From NCBI GenBank assembly GCA_017548365.1, contig JAFZAC010000034.1, forward strand, positions 1 through 35,073: a DNA stretch of 35,073 nt, in the 5' to 3' direction. Every line of letters starts with the position of its first letter. Positions within the stretch are counted from its first letter, which is position 1. A model generated the notes under the pieces. The model was given only the letters and a program-made list of their open reading frames with translations, did not search any database and was not told the DNA's origin. Positions 16,210 through 23,826 of this stretch are shown here, piece by piece. The DNA comes from Muribaculaceae bacterium. GTDB taxonomy: Bacteria; Bacteroidota; Bacteroidia; Bacteroidales; Muribaculaceae. The translations under genes were made by a program, and so were the position numbers.

Positions 16210-18435
16210 ATGAAAAAAACATTACTTTTTCTTGCAGTGCTGCTAACAGCAGCAACGGCGTGGGCAGAGACACAGAACGTCAACTACATTGACGCCAATG
16301 GAGCAGAACAGACGGTCGAGGCCACCGTATTAACAACTGGAGGCTGGCAAGATCCAGGCTGGTATGTGGTGACAGGGAACATTGAAGCAAGTTCTTTAAT
16401 CTTTGATTCTGGTGGAATCACTAACCTCATTCTCGCCGACGGTGCCACTCTCACACTCAACGACGGTGGCATATACGCTTTTGGCGCAATCACTATTTAT
16501 GGTCAGAAAAATGGTACCGGTAAGTTTACTAACATTCCCGGAGATGAGTCCGATTATGCATTGAGAGCTAATGGCGATATCAACATCCACGGCGGTGTGA
16601 TAGAAGCCACAGGTGGCAGTGAATATGGTATAGGCATATCCACAATGAGCTGGGATGAAGAACAGCACATCACAATCACAGACGGTAAAGTCACAGCTGT
16701 TGGCGGTGAGAATAGCGCGGGAATCGACGCACATAAAGGCAACATCACTATTACCGGAGGACAAGTCAACGCAAGTGGTTGTTGGGGGTTAAGAATAGAA
16801 TCAAACAATGACTATTTGTACACCATCACCCTGGGTTGCACAAGTGTATCTGACTTCATTTGTTCCTCAAGCAACGATGGTGCCTATGTTAAGATTGTCG
16901 ATGGCCAAACTCTCGTTGACGACGAAGGTAATGAGTACAGCGGCACTTATTACGATTATCAAGATGCTTATAGCAGTTTGTTTGGAAAGAGACTTCATCT
17001 CCAGATAGCCACCTTCGCCATTAGTCTGCCCGAATCGTTTGAACACGGCACAGTGACCTGCGACAAAGAGAGTGCCACTGAGGGCGAGACTGTGACGCTT
17101 ACCGTGACTCCTGACAATGGCTATGAACTGGAAACGCTCACCGTGACCACCGTTGATGCAACTTCGGGCGCACCAATTCGCGCCAATGTGGATCTCACCG
17201 AGGGAGAGAACGGCACCTACACCTTCGATATGCCTGCTTCTCCCGTTACAGTGAGTGCATCTTTCAAGGAGACAGCAGGCAGTGTAGTTACAACAGAAAC
17301 CGTAAACTACCTCGACGAGAACCGCGAGACAAAGAGCCACGAGGCAATTGTGCTCACGGGCGATGAGACATGGCTGGGTATGGATGAACAGGAGAGTTGG
17401 TATGTTGCCAAAGGCACGCTCAACTACACACAGACCCTCAACATTGCTGGCGATGTTCACCTCATCCTCGCCGACGGCGCGGTGATGAACATCGGCACCG
17501 AGGCAGCCCCCGTCAGCGGCTATGGTATTGATGGCAGTGAATATTATTCCGATCTCACCATCTACGGTCAGTCGCTCGACGACGACACCGCCGGGCACCT
17601 GAACATAAACACCGATGATGATTGCATCTATGTTGCTGGCGATTATGCACAACACAGCGGCAACGTCACCTTGAACTCCAGCAATGGCGCCGGTGCCTCT
17701 CCATGGTACAACTTCGCTTTCACAGGTGGCACATTATATATCACCGTCGATAAAAATGCCATCTATAATGATGACAATGTTGACATTCTCGGTGGCAAAC
17801 TCTCTGCCGTCAGTGTGGGCAACTATTACGGCATCTACTCCTTAAAAGGCATAGTCACCTTCGGTTGGAAGAGCCTTGATGACGAATTCACCGTCAGTAA
17901 CTTCACTTACGCAAGTGCCTACTCCGGCATAAAGATTGTTGATGGTCAGGCATTTACCGATGGTGAGAACATCTATGACAGCACGACTCCACCCGCCGTA
18001 CTTTGGGCTTTGACCAACGTGACGCTGCGCCCCGTTGCCACATTCGCCATCAGCCTGCCCGAATCGTTTGAGCACGGCACGGTGACCTGCGACAAGCAGA
18101 CTGCCTACGAGGGCCAGACCGTGACACTCACCGTGACCCCCGACAATAGCTACGAGCTTGAATCGCTCACCGTGACCACCGTTGATGCAACTTCGGGCGC
18201 ACCAATTCGCGCCGATGTGGATCTCACCGAGGGAGAGAACGGCACTTATACCTTCAATATGCCAGCTGCCCCCGTGACCGTGACCGCCACATTCAAGGAG
18301 AGTACCTCGACTGGCATTGACAAGATTAATGCCGCTGCCAAGAGAGGCCAACGTTACAACCTCATGGGTCAGCCCGTGGGCAAGGACTACAAGGGCATAG
18401 TTATTGAAAATGGCAAGAAAATCGTGGTTAAGTGA
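16210..18435 (+). CDS. Secreted repeat protein: duplicated beta-helix-like plus bacterial-repeat modules with C-terminal sorting-type tail
   Basis: A 741-residue exported protein; ATG 16210 begins the signal peptide MKKTLLFLAVLLTAATAWA, while the frame itself reaches back to a TTG at 16204. Two modules follow. Each opens with a NYIDANG/NYLDENR-type strand and WYVV/WYVAKG, continues into a beta-helix-like carbohydrate-binding or adhesin region (LILADGATLTLNDGG, ITITGGQVNASG), and ends in an InlB-like bacterial repeat (FAISLPESFEHGTVTC ... GTYTFDMPASPVTV). The two bacterial-repeat units are nearly identical in DNA. The C terminus (RYNLMGQPVGKDYKGIVIE, NGKKIVVK) resembles the tail of the 4128-8690 product. 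Expected at the cell surface or outside it; probable role adhesion or glycan binding (inference). Confidence 0.8.
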   Translation: MKKTLLFLAVLLTAATAWAETQNVNYIDANGAEQTVEATVLTTGGWQDPGWYVVTGNIEASSLIFDSGGITNLILADGATLTLNDGGIYAFGAITIYGQKNGTGKFTNIPGDESDYALRANGDINIHGGVIEATGGSEYGIGISTMSWDEEQHITITDGKVTAVGGENSAGIDAHKGNITITGGQVNASGCWGLRIESNNDYLYTITLGCTSVSDFICSSSNDGAYVKIVDGQTLVDDEGNEYSGTYYDYQDAYSSLFGKRLHLQIATFAISLPESFEHGTVTCDKESATEGETVTLTVTPDNGYELETLTVTTVDATSGAPIRANVDLTEGENGTYTFDMPASPVTVSASFKETAGSVVTTETVNYLDENRETKSHEAIVLTGDETWLGMDEQESWYVAKGTLNYTQTLNIAGDVHLILADGAVMNIGTEAAPVSGYGIDGSEYYSDLTIYGQSLDDDTAGHLNINTDDDCIYVAGDYAQHSGNVTLNSSNGAGASPWYNFAFTGGTLYITVDKNAIYNDDNVDILGGKLSAVSVGNYYGIYSLKGIVTFGWKSLDDEFTVSNFTYASAYSGIKIVDGQAFTDGENIYDSTTPPAVLWALTNVTLRPVATFAISLPESFEHGTVTCDKQTAYEGQTVTLTVTPDNSYELESLTVTTVDATSGAPIRADVDLTEGENGTYTFNMPAAPVTVTATFKESTSTGIDKINAAAKRGQRYNLMGQPVGKDYKGIVIENGKKIVVK
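17008..17271 (+). repeat. Internal repeat, copy 1 (bacterial-repeat domain)
   Basis: 264-base unit aligning without gaps to 18037-18300 (offset 1029). Bases 17135-17184 are identical in both copies, and after one mismatch 17186-17216 are identical again. The flanks of the unit differ more, which points to recent duplication or gene conversion centred on this stretch. Confidence 0.85.
18037..18300 (+). repeat. Internal repeat, copy 2 (bacterial-repeat domain)
   Basis: Second copy of the unit at 17008-17271, also encoding one InlB-like domain, just before the C-terminal tail. Core identity covers 18164-18213 and 18215-18245. Confidence 0.85.
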
Positions 18436-18519
18436 GAGAAGAACCGAGCTTGCTCGAGTTATTCCGAACGTGAAAGATTTGGAGCGAAGCTCAACATTAT
18501 TGTGAGATAAATTTTGTCT

Positions 18520-18550
18520 TTTGCGCTATAGGGCGGTTATCGTACTTTTG
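18520..18550 (+). promoter_or_regulatory. Bacteroidota promoter overlapping the terminator hairpin
   Basis: TTTG (18520-18523), 19 bases, TACTTTTG (18543-18550): exact consensus. The -7 box covers the end of the left arm and most of the loop of the hairpin at 18533-18570. Its -33 block TTTGTCTTTTG is repeated exactly 79 bases downstream in the next promoter. Confidence 0.65.
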
Positions 18551-18570
18551 CAGTACGATAACCGCTTTTT
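18533..18570 (+). terminator. Intrinsic terminator with 13-bp perfect stem
   Basis: GCGGTTATCGTAC (18533-18545) and GTACGATAACCGC (18553-18565) enclose a 7-base loop and are followed by TTTTT. It lies about 100 bases after the repeat-protein gene and should stop transcription coming from it. Confidence 0.8.
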
Positions 18571-18598
18571 ATGTATTTACACACGCCAAACTTTGTCT

Positions 18599-18629
18599 TT
18601 TGGAGAGCGATGGTTATATGGTAATTTTG
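18599..18629 (+). promoter_or_regulatory. Second Bacteroidota promoter upstream of the nuclease-permease pair
   Basis: TTTG (18599-18602), 19 bases, TAATTTTG (18622-18629): exact consensus. It shares the block TTTGTCTTTTG around the -33 element and TTTTGCAG at the -7 end with the promoter at 18520-18550, at a constant offset of 79 bases. The leader to ATG 18739 would be about 100 bases. Confidence 0.75.
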
Positions 18630-18713
18630 CAGAAAACGATTTTATTTTTCTCACTTGCTCACAGTTCTTTGAAAAAACTAGCCGCTAATAGTTCAAAACT
18701 AAAAACTATTTAG

Positions 18714-18721
18714 TATTTTTG
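18714..18721 (+). promoter_or_regulatory. Possible third -7 element before the nuclease gene
   Basis: TATTTTTG fits TAnnTTTG and ends 17 bases before the ATG at 18739, but no TTTG lies 19-21 bases upstream. Weaker than the two promoters before it. Confidence 0.35.
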
Positions 18722-18738
18722 TAGCAAAATAAAGTCAC

Positions 18739-19545
18739 ATGACAAGAAACCTTGACAATTCTGACCTGTATTTCCCTCAAGATGAGAGGATTTCGTTTAA
18801 GGAAGAAGGTCATATCTATCTACTTGACGGCAAACGCCGGCTCACACCAGTGAGCAGCGTCTATGGTCGTTATTTCAAACCTTTCGACAGTGATTATTGG
18901 TCAGAACGCAAGGCCCGTTCTCTCCCAATCACTGCTGAACAACTTAAAGAACAATGGGAATGTGCGGGACAAAAGGCAAGCTTCGCCGGTACCCACCTAC
19001 ACAAGCAGATTGAAGACTTCCTTAATGGCGATGATTATATGGCCCCGATGTGCCGATTCACCTATGATGGCAAGTCTATTCATGAAGACATAATCATAAA
19101 TATTGAGAAGGAAATAAGTTTTTTCATGAAATTTGCCAAGGAAGTGGATTTCACCCCTTTCCGCACCGAGTGGAGAGTATTTGACGAAGAACTCGGCATG
19201 GCTGGAACCATCGACTTGACGTGCAGCCGTAAGGATGGCACTTTTGAATTCTATGACTGGAAACGTAGTCGTTCGCTAATTGATGACAATGGCAATGTGT
19301 GCAAAATCAATAAATTCAACTTATGTGGAATAAATGGTTTGGAACACATTGCCGATTGCAGCTATTGGCACTATGCCTTGCAGCAAAACCTTTACAAATA
19401 TATTGTGGAGAAATGCTATGACTTAAAAATCAGCGCTATGCATCTGGTTGTTCTCCATCCCGACTATAACAGGTATCATATCATTGAAGTTCCTGATATG
19501 CCACATGAAATCGACTATATTGTTAACGAATTGATGCAAAAATAA
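18739..19545 (+). CDS. PD-(D/E)XK nuclease family protein (RecB/Cas4-type core)
   Basis: A 268-residue soluble protein with the RecB-type nuclease core: a His-bearing helix GTHLHKQIEDFL (His86), Glu144 in RTEWRVFDEELGMAGTIDL with Asp159, the D-x-K strand EFYDWKRS (Asp173, Lys175), and the QxxxY motif QQNLYKYI (Gln215, Tyr219). These residues bind metal and hydrolyse DNA phosphodiesters in the family. No helicase, Cas, phage or restriction gene is adjacent, so its partner and role are unknown; a stand-alone exonuclease in repair or a domesticated phage recombination nuclease are options. It precedes the uracil permease gene by 17 bases and may share its transcript. Start ATG 18739 gives a complete fold. 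Confidence 0.8.
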   Translation: MTRNLDNSDLYFPQDERISFKEEGHIYLLDGKRRLTPVSSVYGRYFKPFDSDYWSERKARSLPITAEQLKEQWECAGQKASFAGTHLHKQIEDFLNGDDYMAPMCRFTYDGKSIHEDIIINIEKEISFFMKFAKEVDFTPFRTEWRVFDEELGMAGTIDLTCSRKDGTFEFYDWKRSRSLIDDNGNVCKINKFNLCGINGLEHIADCSYWHYALQQNLYKYIVEKCYDLKISAMHLVVLHPDYNRYHIIEVPDMPHEIDYIVNELMQK

Positions 19546-19562
19546 CTAAACCAAATAAAAAA

Positions 19563-20765
19563 ATGAACGACAAATTATCACCAACCCGCAAAACCATTGT
19601 TGGAGTACAATTTCTGTTCGTGGCATTTGGCGCCACGGTGCTGATGCCTCTTCTTGTAGGGCTTGATCCTGCCACTGCCCTATTCTCGGCAGGAATAGGA
19701 ACCCTTATTTTTCATCTAGTGACCCGAGGAAAAGTACCCATCTTTCTCGGGTCAAGTTTTGCTTTTATAGCCCCTATCCTTTTGGCCACCAAGCAATGGG
19801 GTTTAGAGGGCACCCTCTCGGGCTTTGCTGGTGTTGCCATTGTTTATTTCATTGCTTCGGCACTTATCAAATGGCGTGGGACTGATTTCCTGAGTCGTCT
19901 GTTTCCTCCTGTGGTTGTTGGACCTGTCATCATCCTCATTGGATTGTCTCTCTCGGGCACAGCCGTTGAAATGTCAAAAAACAACTGGATTCTTGCAATA
20001 ATATCACTTGTGGTATCGATAAGCATCCTCACCTATGCCCGAGGCCTTTTCAAGTTAATCCCTGTCGTTGGAGGCATTACAGTTGGATACATAGTTGCTA
20101 TGGCTATGGGGCTTGTCGACTTTTCGGGCATTGTCGACGCACCCTGGTTTGCACTTCCTAAAAACATTGCTAATCCCACTTTGCCATCATTCGACTGGCA
20201 GCCCTTTGTGTGCTTAATGCCCATCGCCCTCGCAACCCTCATTGAGCATGTGGGCGACGTATATGTGGTGAGCAACGTTGCAGGCAAAGATTTTGTCAAG
20301 GATCCAGGCTTGCACCGCACTATGCTTGGTGATGGACTTGCCTGCCTAGCTGCAGCATTCATGGGTGGCCCTCCCGTCACCACCTATAGCGAGGTTACTG
20401 GGGCTATGCAAATCACCCGCATCACATCTCCAGCGGTAATACGCATAACTGCTGTTGCAGCTATTGTATTCTCGGTATTTGGCAAGCTCAATGCCTTCCT
20501 TCAGAGCATACCTCAAGCTGTGCTTGGCGGCATCATGCTGATGCTTTTTGGAACTATCGCTACAGTAGGAATTCAAAACCTTGTAAAAAACAAGGTGGAT
20601 TTCAGCAAAACCCGCAATATCATCATTGCAAGCATCATGCTCACCACTGGAGTTGGGGGAGCCGAACTTACTGCCGGAACCTTTAGCCTATCAGGTATTG
20701 GACTTGCTGCAATTGTAGGAATCATCCTTAATCTAGCACTCCCCAATAAAACCAAAGGAGAATGA
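19563..20765 (+). CDS. uraA: Uracil permease (NCS2/nucleobase:cation symporter family)
   Basis: A 400-residue inner-membrane nucleobase:proton symporter with about 14 hydrophobic segments. Family motifs are clear: GSSFAFIAPI in TM3, IALATLIEHVGDV (Glu228) and GGPPVTTYSEVTGAMQIT (Glu277). The two glutamates correspond to the substrate-binding ones of Escherichia coli UraA. Length and the EHVGD motif favour the uracil branch over xanthine/urate permeases, but substrate is not proven by sequence alone. It follows the nuclease gene closely, and a fresh promoter (20813-20843) starts the sugar cluster after it. Confidence 0.9.
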   Translation: MNDKLSPTRKTIVGVQFLFVAFGATVLMPLLVGLDPATALFSAGIGTLIFHLVTRGKVPIFLGSSFAFIAPILLATKQWGLEGTLSGFAGVAIVYFIASALIKWRGTDFLSRLFPPVVVGPVIILIGLSLSGTAVEMSKNNWILAIISLVVSISILTYARGLFKLIPVVGGITVGYIVAMAMGLVDFSGIVDAPWFALPKNIANPTLPSFDWQPFVCLMPIALATLIEHVGDVYVVSNVAGKDFVKDPGLHRTMLGDGLACLAAAFMGGPPVTTYSEVTGAMQITRITSPAVIRITAVAAIVFSVFGKLNAFLQSIPQAVLGGIMLMLFGTIATVGIQNLVKNKVDFSKTRNIIIASIMLTTGVGGAELTAGTFSLSGIGLAAIVGIILNLALPNKTKGE

Positions 20766-20812
20766 GATTGACAACTCAAAACAATAATAAAATCTAAAAA
20801 ATAGATTTGGAT

Positions 20813-20843
20813 TTTGATATTCACACGAGTTGAATTATCTTTG
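20813..20843 (+). promoter_or_regulatory. Bacteroidota promoter of the dTDP-sugar cluster
   Basis: TTTG (20813-20816), 19 bases, TATCTTTG (20836-20843): exact consensus. Because it covers the in-frame TTG at 20830, translation of rmlB must begin downstream, at ATG 20860 or 20869; transcription would start near 20850. Confidence 0.8.
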
Positions 20844-20868
20844 TAGGTTAAATCAAAAAATGATATTT

Positions 20869-22068
20869 ATGACAACCTATCTTGTTACAGGCGCGGCAGG
20901 ATTCATCGGCGCCAACTACTTGAAATATATCACATCAAAGCACGGCGACGACATCAAGGTAATAGTGCTGGATGCCTTAACCTATGCCGGAAACATAAAT
21001 TCCATCAAAGAGGAACTTGAACTGCCCAATGTTACATTTGTAAAAGGCGACATCAAGGATTTCTATGTCGTAAGAGAAATCTTTGACAACAACGACATTG
21101 ACTTCGTTGTAAACTTCGCAGCCGAGAGTCATGTGGACCGCAGCATCGAGAATCCACGCCTTTTCCTTGAGACCAACATTTTGGGAACTCAAAACTTGCT
21201 CAACTGCGCACGCGAGGCTTGGGCCGACGGAAAAGACGATACTGGAAAACCTGCATATAAAAAGGGTAAGAAATACCTGCAAATCTCGACCGACGAGGTT
21301 TATGGTTCACTTGAAAAAGACTTCGACGAAGCACATCCTCTCCACGTTGATGACGAGTTGAAGAAGGTGATTGAAGGCCGCCACGACCTAACCACATTTG
21401 GCAAAGAATTCTTCACCGAGGAGACGCCTTTGTCGCCACGTTCCCCCTACTCTGCCTCCAAGACTAGCGCCGACATGATAGCGATGGCTTATCATCACAC
21501 CTATAACTTCCCTGTAAACATCACGCGCTGCAGCAACAACTACGGCCCCTATCATTTCCCCGAGAAGCTGATTCCGCTTGTTATTCATAACATTCTTCAA
21601 GGCAAGAAACTTCCTGTTTATGGTAAGGGCTTGAACGTGCGCGATTGGCTCTATGTAGAAGACCATTGCAAGGCCATTGATCTTGTTCTACGCAAGGGCA
21701 AAATTGGCGAAGTTTATAACATAGGCGGTTTCAACGAAGAGAGTAATATCAACATCGTGAAGCTCATTATCGATACCATCGCCCGTATCATGCGAGAAGA
21801 GCCTAAGTATCAGAAATTGCTCAGTTGCAAACTTGAGGATATCAATTATGATCTCATCACCTATGTTACTGACCGCCCTGGCCATGACATGCGCTATGCA
21901 ATCGATCCAACAAAGATTGCCACTCAGCTGGGTTGGTATCCCGAAACTCCATTCACAGTTGGAATCGAGAAAACAATAAGATGGAACCTCGACCACCAGC
22001 AGTGGATTAACGATGTTACTAGCGGTGATTATCAAAAGTATTACGAACAGATGTACGGAAACCGTTAA
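20869..22068 (+). CDS. rmlB: dTDP-glucose 4,6-dehydratase
   Basis: Converts dTDP-glucose to dTDP-4-keto-6-deoxyglucose with bound NAD, the branch point for deoxysugars. The 399-residue extended-SDR protein has the Rossmann motif TGAAGFIG at its N terminus, LQISTDEVYG (active-site Thr-Asp-Glu), PYSASKTSADM (active-site region; Lys) and the late RPGHDMRYAID motif. A charged insertion between STDEVYG and the SASK motif makes it longer than enterobacterial RmlB (about 360). ATG 20869 (MTTYLVTG) is preferred over ATG 20860 because the mapped promoter leaves only about 10 bases before the latter. First gene of the cluster; rmlC and rmlD do not follow, so rhamnose is not the local product. Confidence 0.95.
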   Translation: MTTYLVTGAAGFIGANYLKYITSKHGDDIKVIVLDALTYAGNINSIKEELELPNVTFVKGDIKDFYVVREIFDNNDIDFVVNFAAESHVDRSIENPRLFLETNILGTQNLLNCAREAWADGKDDTGKPAYKKGKKYLQISTDEVYGSLEKDFDEAHPLHVDDELKKVIEGRHDLTTFGKEFFTEETPLSPRSPYSASKTSADMIAMAYHHTYNFPVNITRCSNNYGPYHFPEKLIPLVIHNILQGKKLPVYGKGLNVRDWLYVEDHCKAIDLVLRKGKIGEVYNIGGFNEESNINIVKLIIDTIARIMREEPKYQKLLSCKLEDINYDLITYVTDRPGHDMRYAIDPTKIATQLGWYPETPFTVGIEKTIRWNLDHQQWINDVTSGDYQKYYEQMYGNR

Positions 22069-22110
22069 ACATAAAGTTCAAAATAACAAAGAACTAAAAA
22101 CTAAAAACTA

Positions 22111-22989
22111 ATGAAAGGTATTGTTCTTGCAGGTGGATCTGGCACACGTCTTTATCCCGTTACCAAAGGAATCTCGAAACAATTGGTGCCAATCTATGAT
22201 AAGCCAATGATATACTACCCCATCTCGGTGCTTATGTTGGCTGGCATCAGGGAAATCCTCATCATATCCACACCACATGACCTGCCACAGTTTGAACGAC
22301 TGCTGGGCACTGGAGAAGAAATTGGCGTGAAATTCAGTTATGCCGAGCAGCCTTCGCCCGATGGTCTGGCTCAAGCGTTCATCATTGGTGAGGAATTCAT
22401 TGGCGACGATTCGGTATGCCTGGTGCTTGGCGACAACATCTTCTACGGCCAGGGATTCACTGGAATGCTTAAAGATGCCCTTTCAACCACCAGTTCAAAT
22501 GGTTGTGCCACATTGTTTGCTTATGCTGTGAAAGACCCATGCCGTTATGGAGTTGTTGCTTTTGACGAGAATGGCAAGGCCTACGACATTGAGGAGAAGC
22601 CTTCTCAACCAAAGTCAAACTATGCCGTCACCGGGCTCTACTTCTACCCCAATGACGTGATAGAAGTGGCTAAAAACATCAAGCCTTCACCACGAGGGGA
22701 GCTCGAAATCACCACTGTCAACCAACATTATTTAGAACAAGACCGAGTAATGGTCAAGACTTTGGGACGTGGCTTTGCTTGGCTTGATACAGGAACACCA
22801 GCATCAATGCTTGATGCCAGCAATTTCATCGCGACCGTTGAGACTTGCCAAGGTGTACAAGTAGCTGCCCTTGAAGAGATTGCCTACCGCAAACACTGGA
22901 TTGACGACAAACAGCTACGCAAACTTGCCAAACCACTGGCAAAGAACGATTACGGTAAATATCTACTTAACCTGATAGGCAAAATATGA
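22111..22989 (+). CDS. rmlA: Glucose-1-phosphate thymidylyltransferase
   Basis: Joins dTTP and glucose-1-phosphate to dTDP-glucose, the substrate for RmlB. The 292-residue length is standard. It has the nucleotidyltransferase signature [18 protein letters not shown], then [12 protein letters not shown] (metal-binding Asp), [19 protein letters not shown] and [19 protein letters not shown]. It starts 42 bases after rmlB, and its stop TGA overlaps the ATG of the next gene (22986), so coupling with the isomerase gene is likely. Confidence 0.96.
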   Translation: MKGIVLAGGSGTRLYPVTKGISKQLVPIYDKPMIYYPISVLMLAGIREILIISTPHDLPQFERLLGTGEEIGVKFSYAEQPSPDGLAQAFIIGEEFIGDDSVCLVLGDNIFYGQGFTGMLKDALSTTSSNGCATLFAYAVKDPCRYGVVAFDENGKAYDIEEKPSQPKSNYAVTGLYFYPNDVIEVAKNIKPSPRGELEITTVNQHYLEQDRVMVKTLGRGFAWLDTGTPASMLDASNFIATVETCQGVQVAALEEIAYRKHWIDDKQLRKLAKPLAKNDYGKYLLNLIGKI

Positions 22990-23387
22990 CAGAACCAAAG
23001 TTAATAGACCTACCCAAGATTTGTGATCCACGTGGCAACCTATCGTTCATCGAGAGCGAGGGTCATGTGCCATTTCAGGTAAAGCGATGCTACTGGATTT
23101 ATGATGTGCCAGGTGGCATGTATCGTGAAGGGCACGCATTTCACGAGCAGGAAGAGTTTATTGTAGCACTGTCAGGAAGTTTCGATGTGGTGCTCAACGA
23201 CGGCAACGGTGAGAAACGCTATCACATGGCACGTTCTTACTATGGACTATATGTACCACACATGACATGGCGGGCAATAGATAACTTTTCGACCAATTCG
23301 GTGGCTATGGTATTGAGCAGCACTGCCTACGACCCCAACGATTATATCGAAGACTTTAACGAGTTCAAAAAATTAAAAAATGGCTGA
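22986..23387 (+). CDS. FdtA/QdtA-like (WxcM-like) dTDP-4-keto-6-deoxyglucose 3,4-ketoisomerase, altered active site
   Basis: A 133-residue single-domain cupin of the dTDP-4-keto-6-deoxyhexose 3,4-ketoisomerase family. These enzymes move the keto group from C4 to C3 before transamination. The typical active-site pair is H-A-H, as in FdtA; here the aligned stretch [12 protein letters not shown] keeps His50 but has Phe52 at the second position, with a His at 53. The remaining fold motifs ([34 protein letters not shown]) are intact. It overlaps rmlA by 4 bases and the next, homologous gene by 8. It may have another stereochemistry, pair with the second copy, or be non-catalytic. Confidence 0.85.
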   Translation: MTEPKLIDLPKICDPRGNLSFIESEGHVPFQVKRCYWIYDVPGGMYREGHAFHEQEEFIVALSGSFDVVLNDGNGEKRYHMARSYYGLYVPHMTWRAIDNFSTNSVAMVLSSTAYDPNDYIEDFNEFKKLKNG

Positions 23388-23826
23388 AACAGACTACCAT
23401 AATACATCAAGCATAGATCAGTGTAAGCTCATTGAATTGGCAAAGAATCATCATCCAAATGGTAATCTTAGCATCGTTGAGAATGCAAATCAGATTCCGT
23501 TTGACATCAAACGAGTGTATTACCTTTATGATGTGCCAGGAGGTGAGGAAAGAGGTGGTCATTCACACAAAAAACTCAAGCAATTCATGATTGCAATAAG
23601 CGGATCTTTTGATGTGATTATTGACGATGGAGCGAGACAAAAATGCATCACACTCAATCGTCCATATATGGGATTATTGATAGTTCCTGGTATCTGGCGC
23701 ATTATCAATAACTTTTCATCGGGTGCAGTATGTTTGGTAATTGCATCCGAACATTACGACGAATCCGACTATGTACGTGATTACGATGAATTTCTTAAAC
23801 TTACATCAATTAAAAGAAGCAAATGA
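23380..23826 (+). CDS. FdtA/QdtA-like dTDP-4-keto-6-deoxyglucose 3,4-ketoisomerase
   Basis: A 148-residue cupin paralogous to the preceding gene product, here with the standard histidine pair: RGGHSHKKLKQ (His61, His63). It should convert dTDP-4-keto-6-deoxyglucose to a 3-keto-6-deoxyhexose. Gluco (QdtA) versus galacto (FdtA) product cannot be decided by eye. Shared motifs with its neighbour include YLYDVPGG and SGSFDVIIDDG. It overlaps the upstream gene by 8 bases and the aminotransferase gene by 4 (ATGA), a translationally coupled order that fits the pathway. Confidence 0.9.
   Translation: MAETDYHNTSSIDQCKLIELAKNHHPNGNLSIVENANQIPFDIKRVYYLYDVPGGEERGGHSHKKLKQFMIAISGSFDVIIDDGARQKCITLNRPYMGLLIVPGIWRIINNFSSGAVCLVIASEHYDESDYVRDYDEFLKLTSIKRSK

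Larger units (their letters stand above)
18436..18738 (+). other. Intergenic region with terminator, nested promoter and further promoters
   Basis: This stretch of about 300 bases has no accepted gene. After the repeat-protein stop come about 100 bases without clear signals, then a terminator hairpin (18533-18570) containing a promoter (18520-18550), a second promoter (18599-18629) and a weaker third -7 element (18714-18721) close to the nuclease ATG at 18739. Confidence 0.65.

Noticed and set aside
16867..17655. Minus-strand open frame of 262 codons
   Set aside because: Antisense to the repeat protein; a second one at 17842-18351 has the same composition because it is the shadow of the duplicated module.
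20830..20868. Longer N terminus of RmlB from TTG 20830
   Set aside because: The codon lies inside an exact promoter match, and the family N terminus begins at YLVTGAAGFIG just after ATG 20869.
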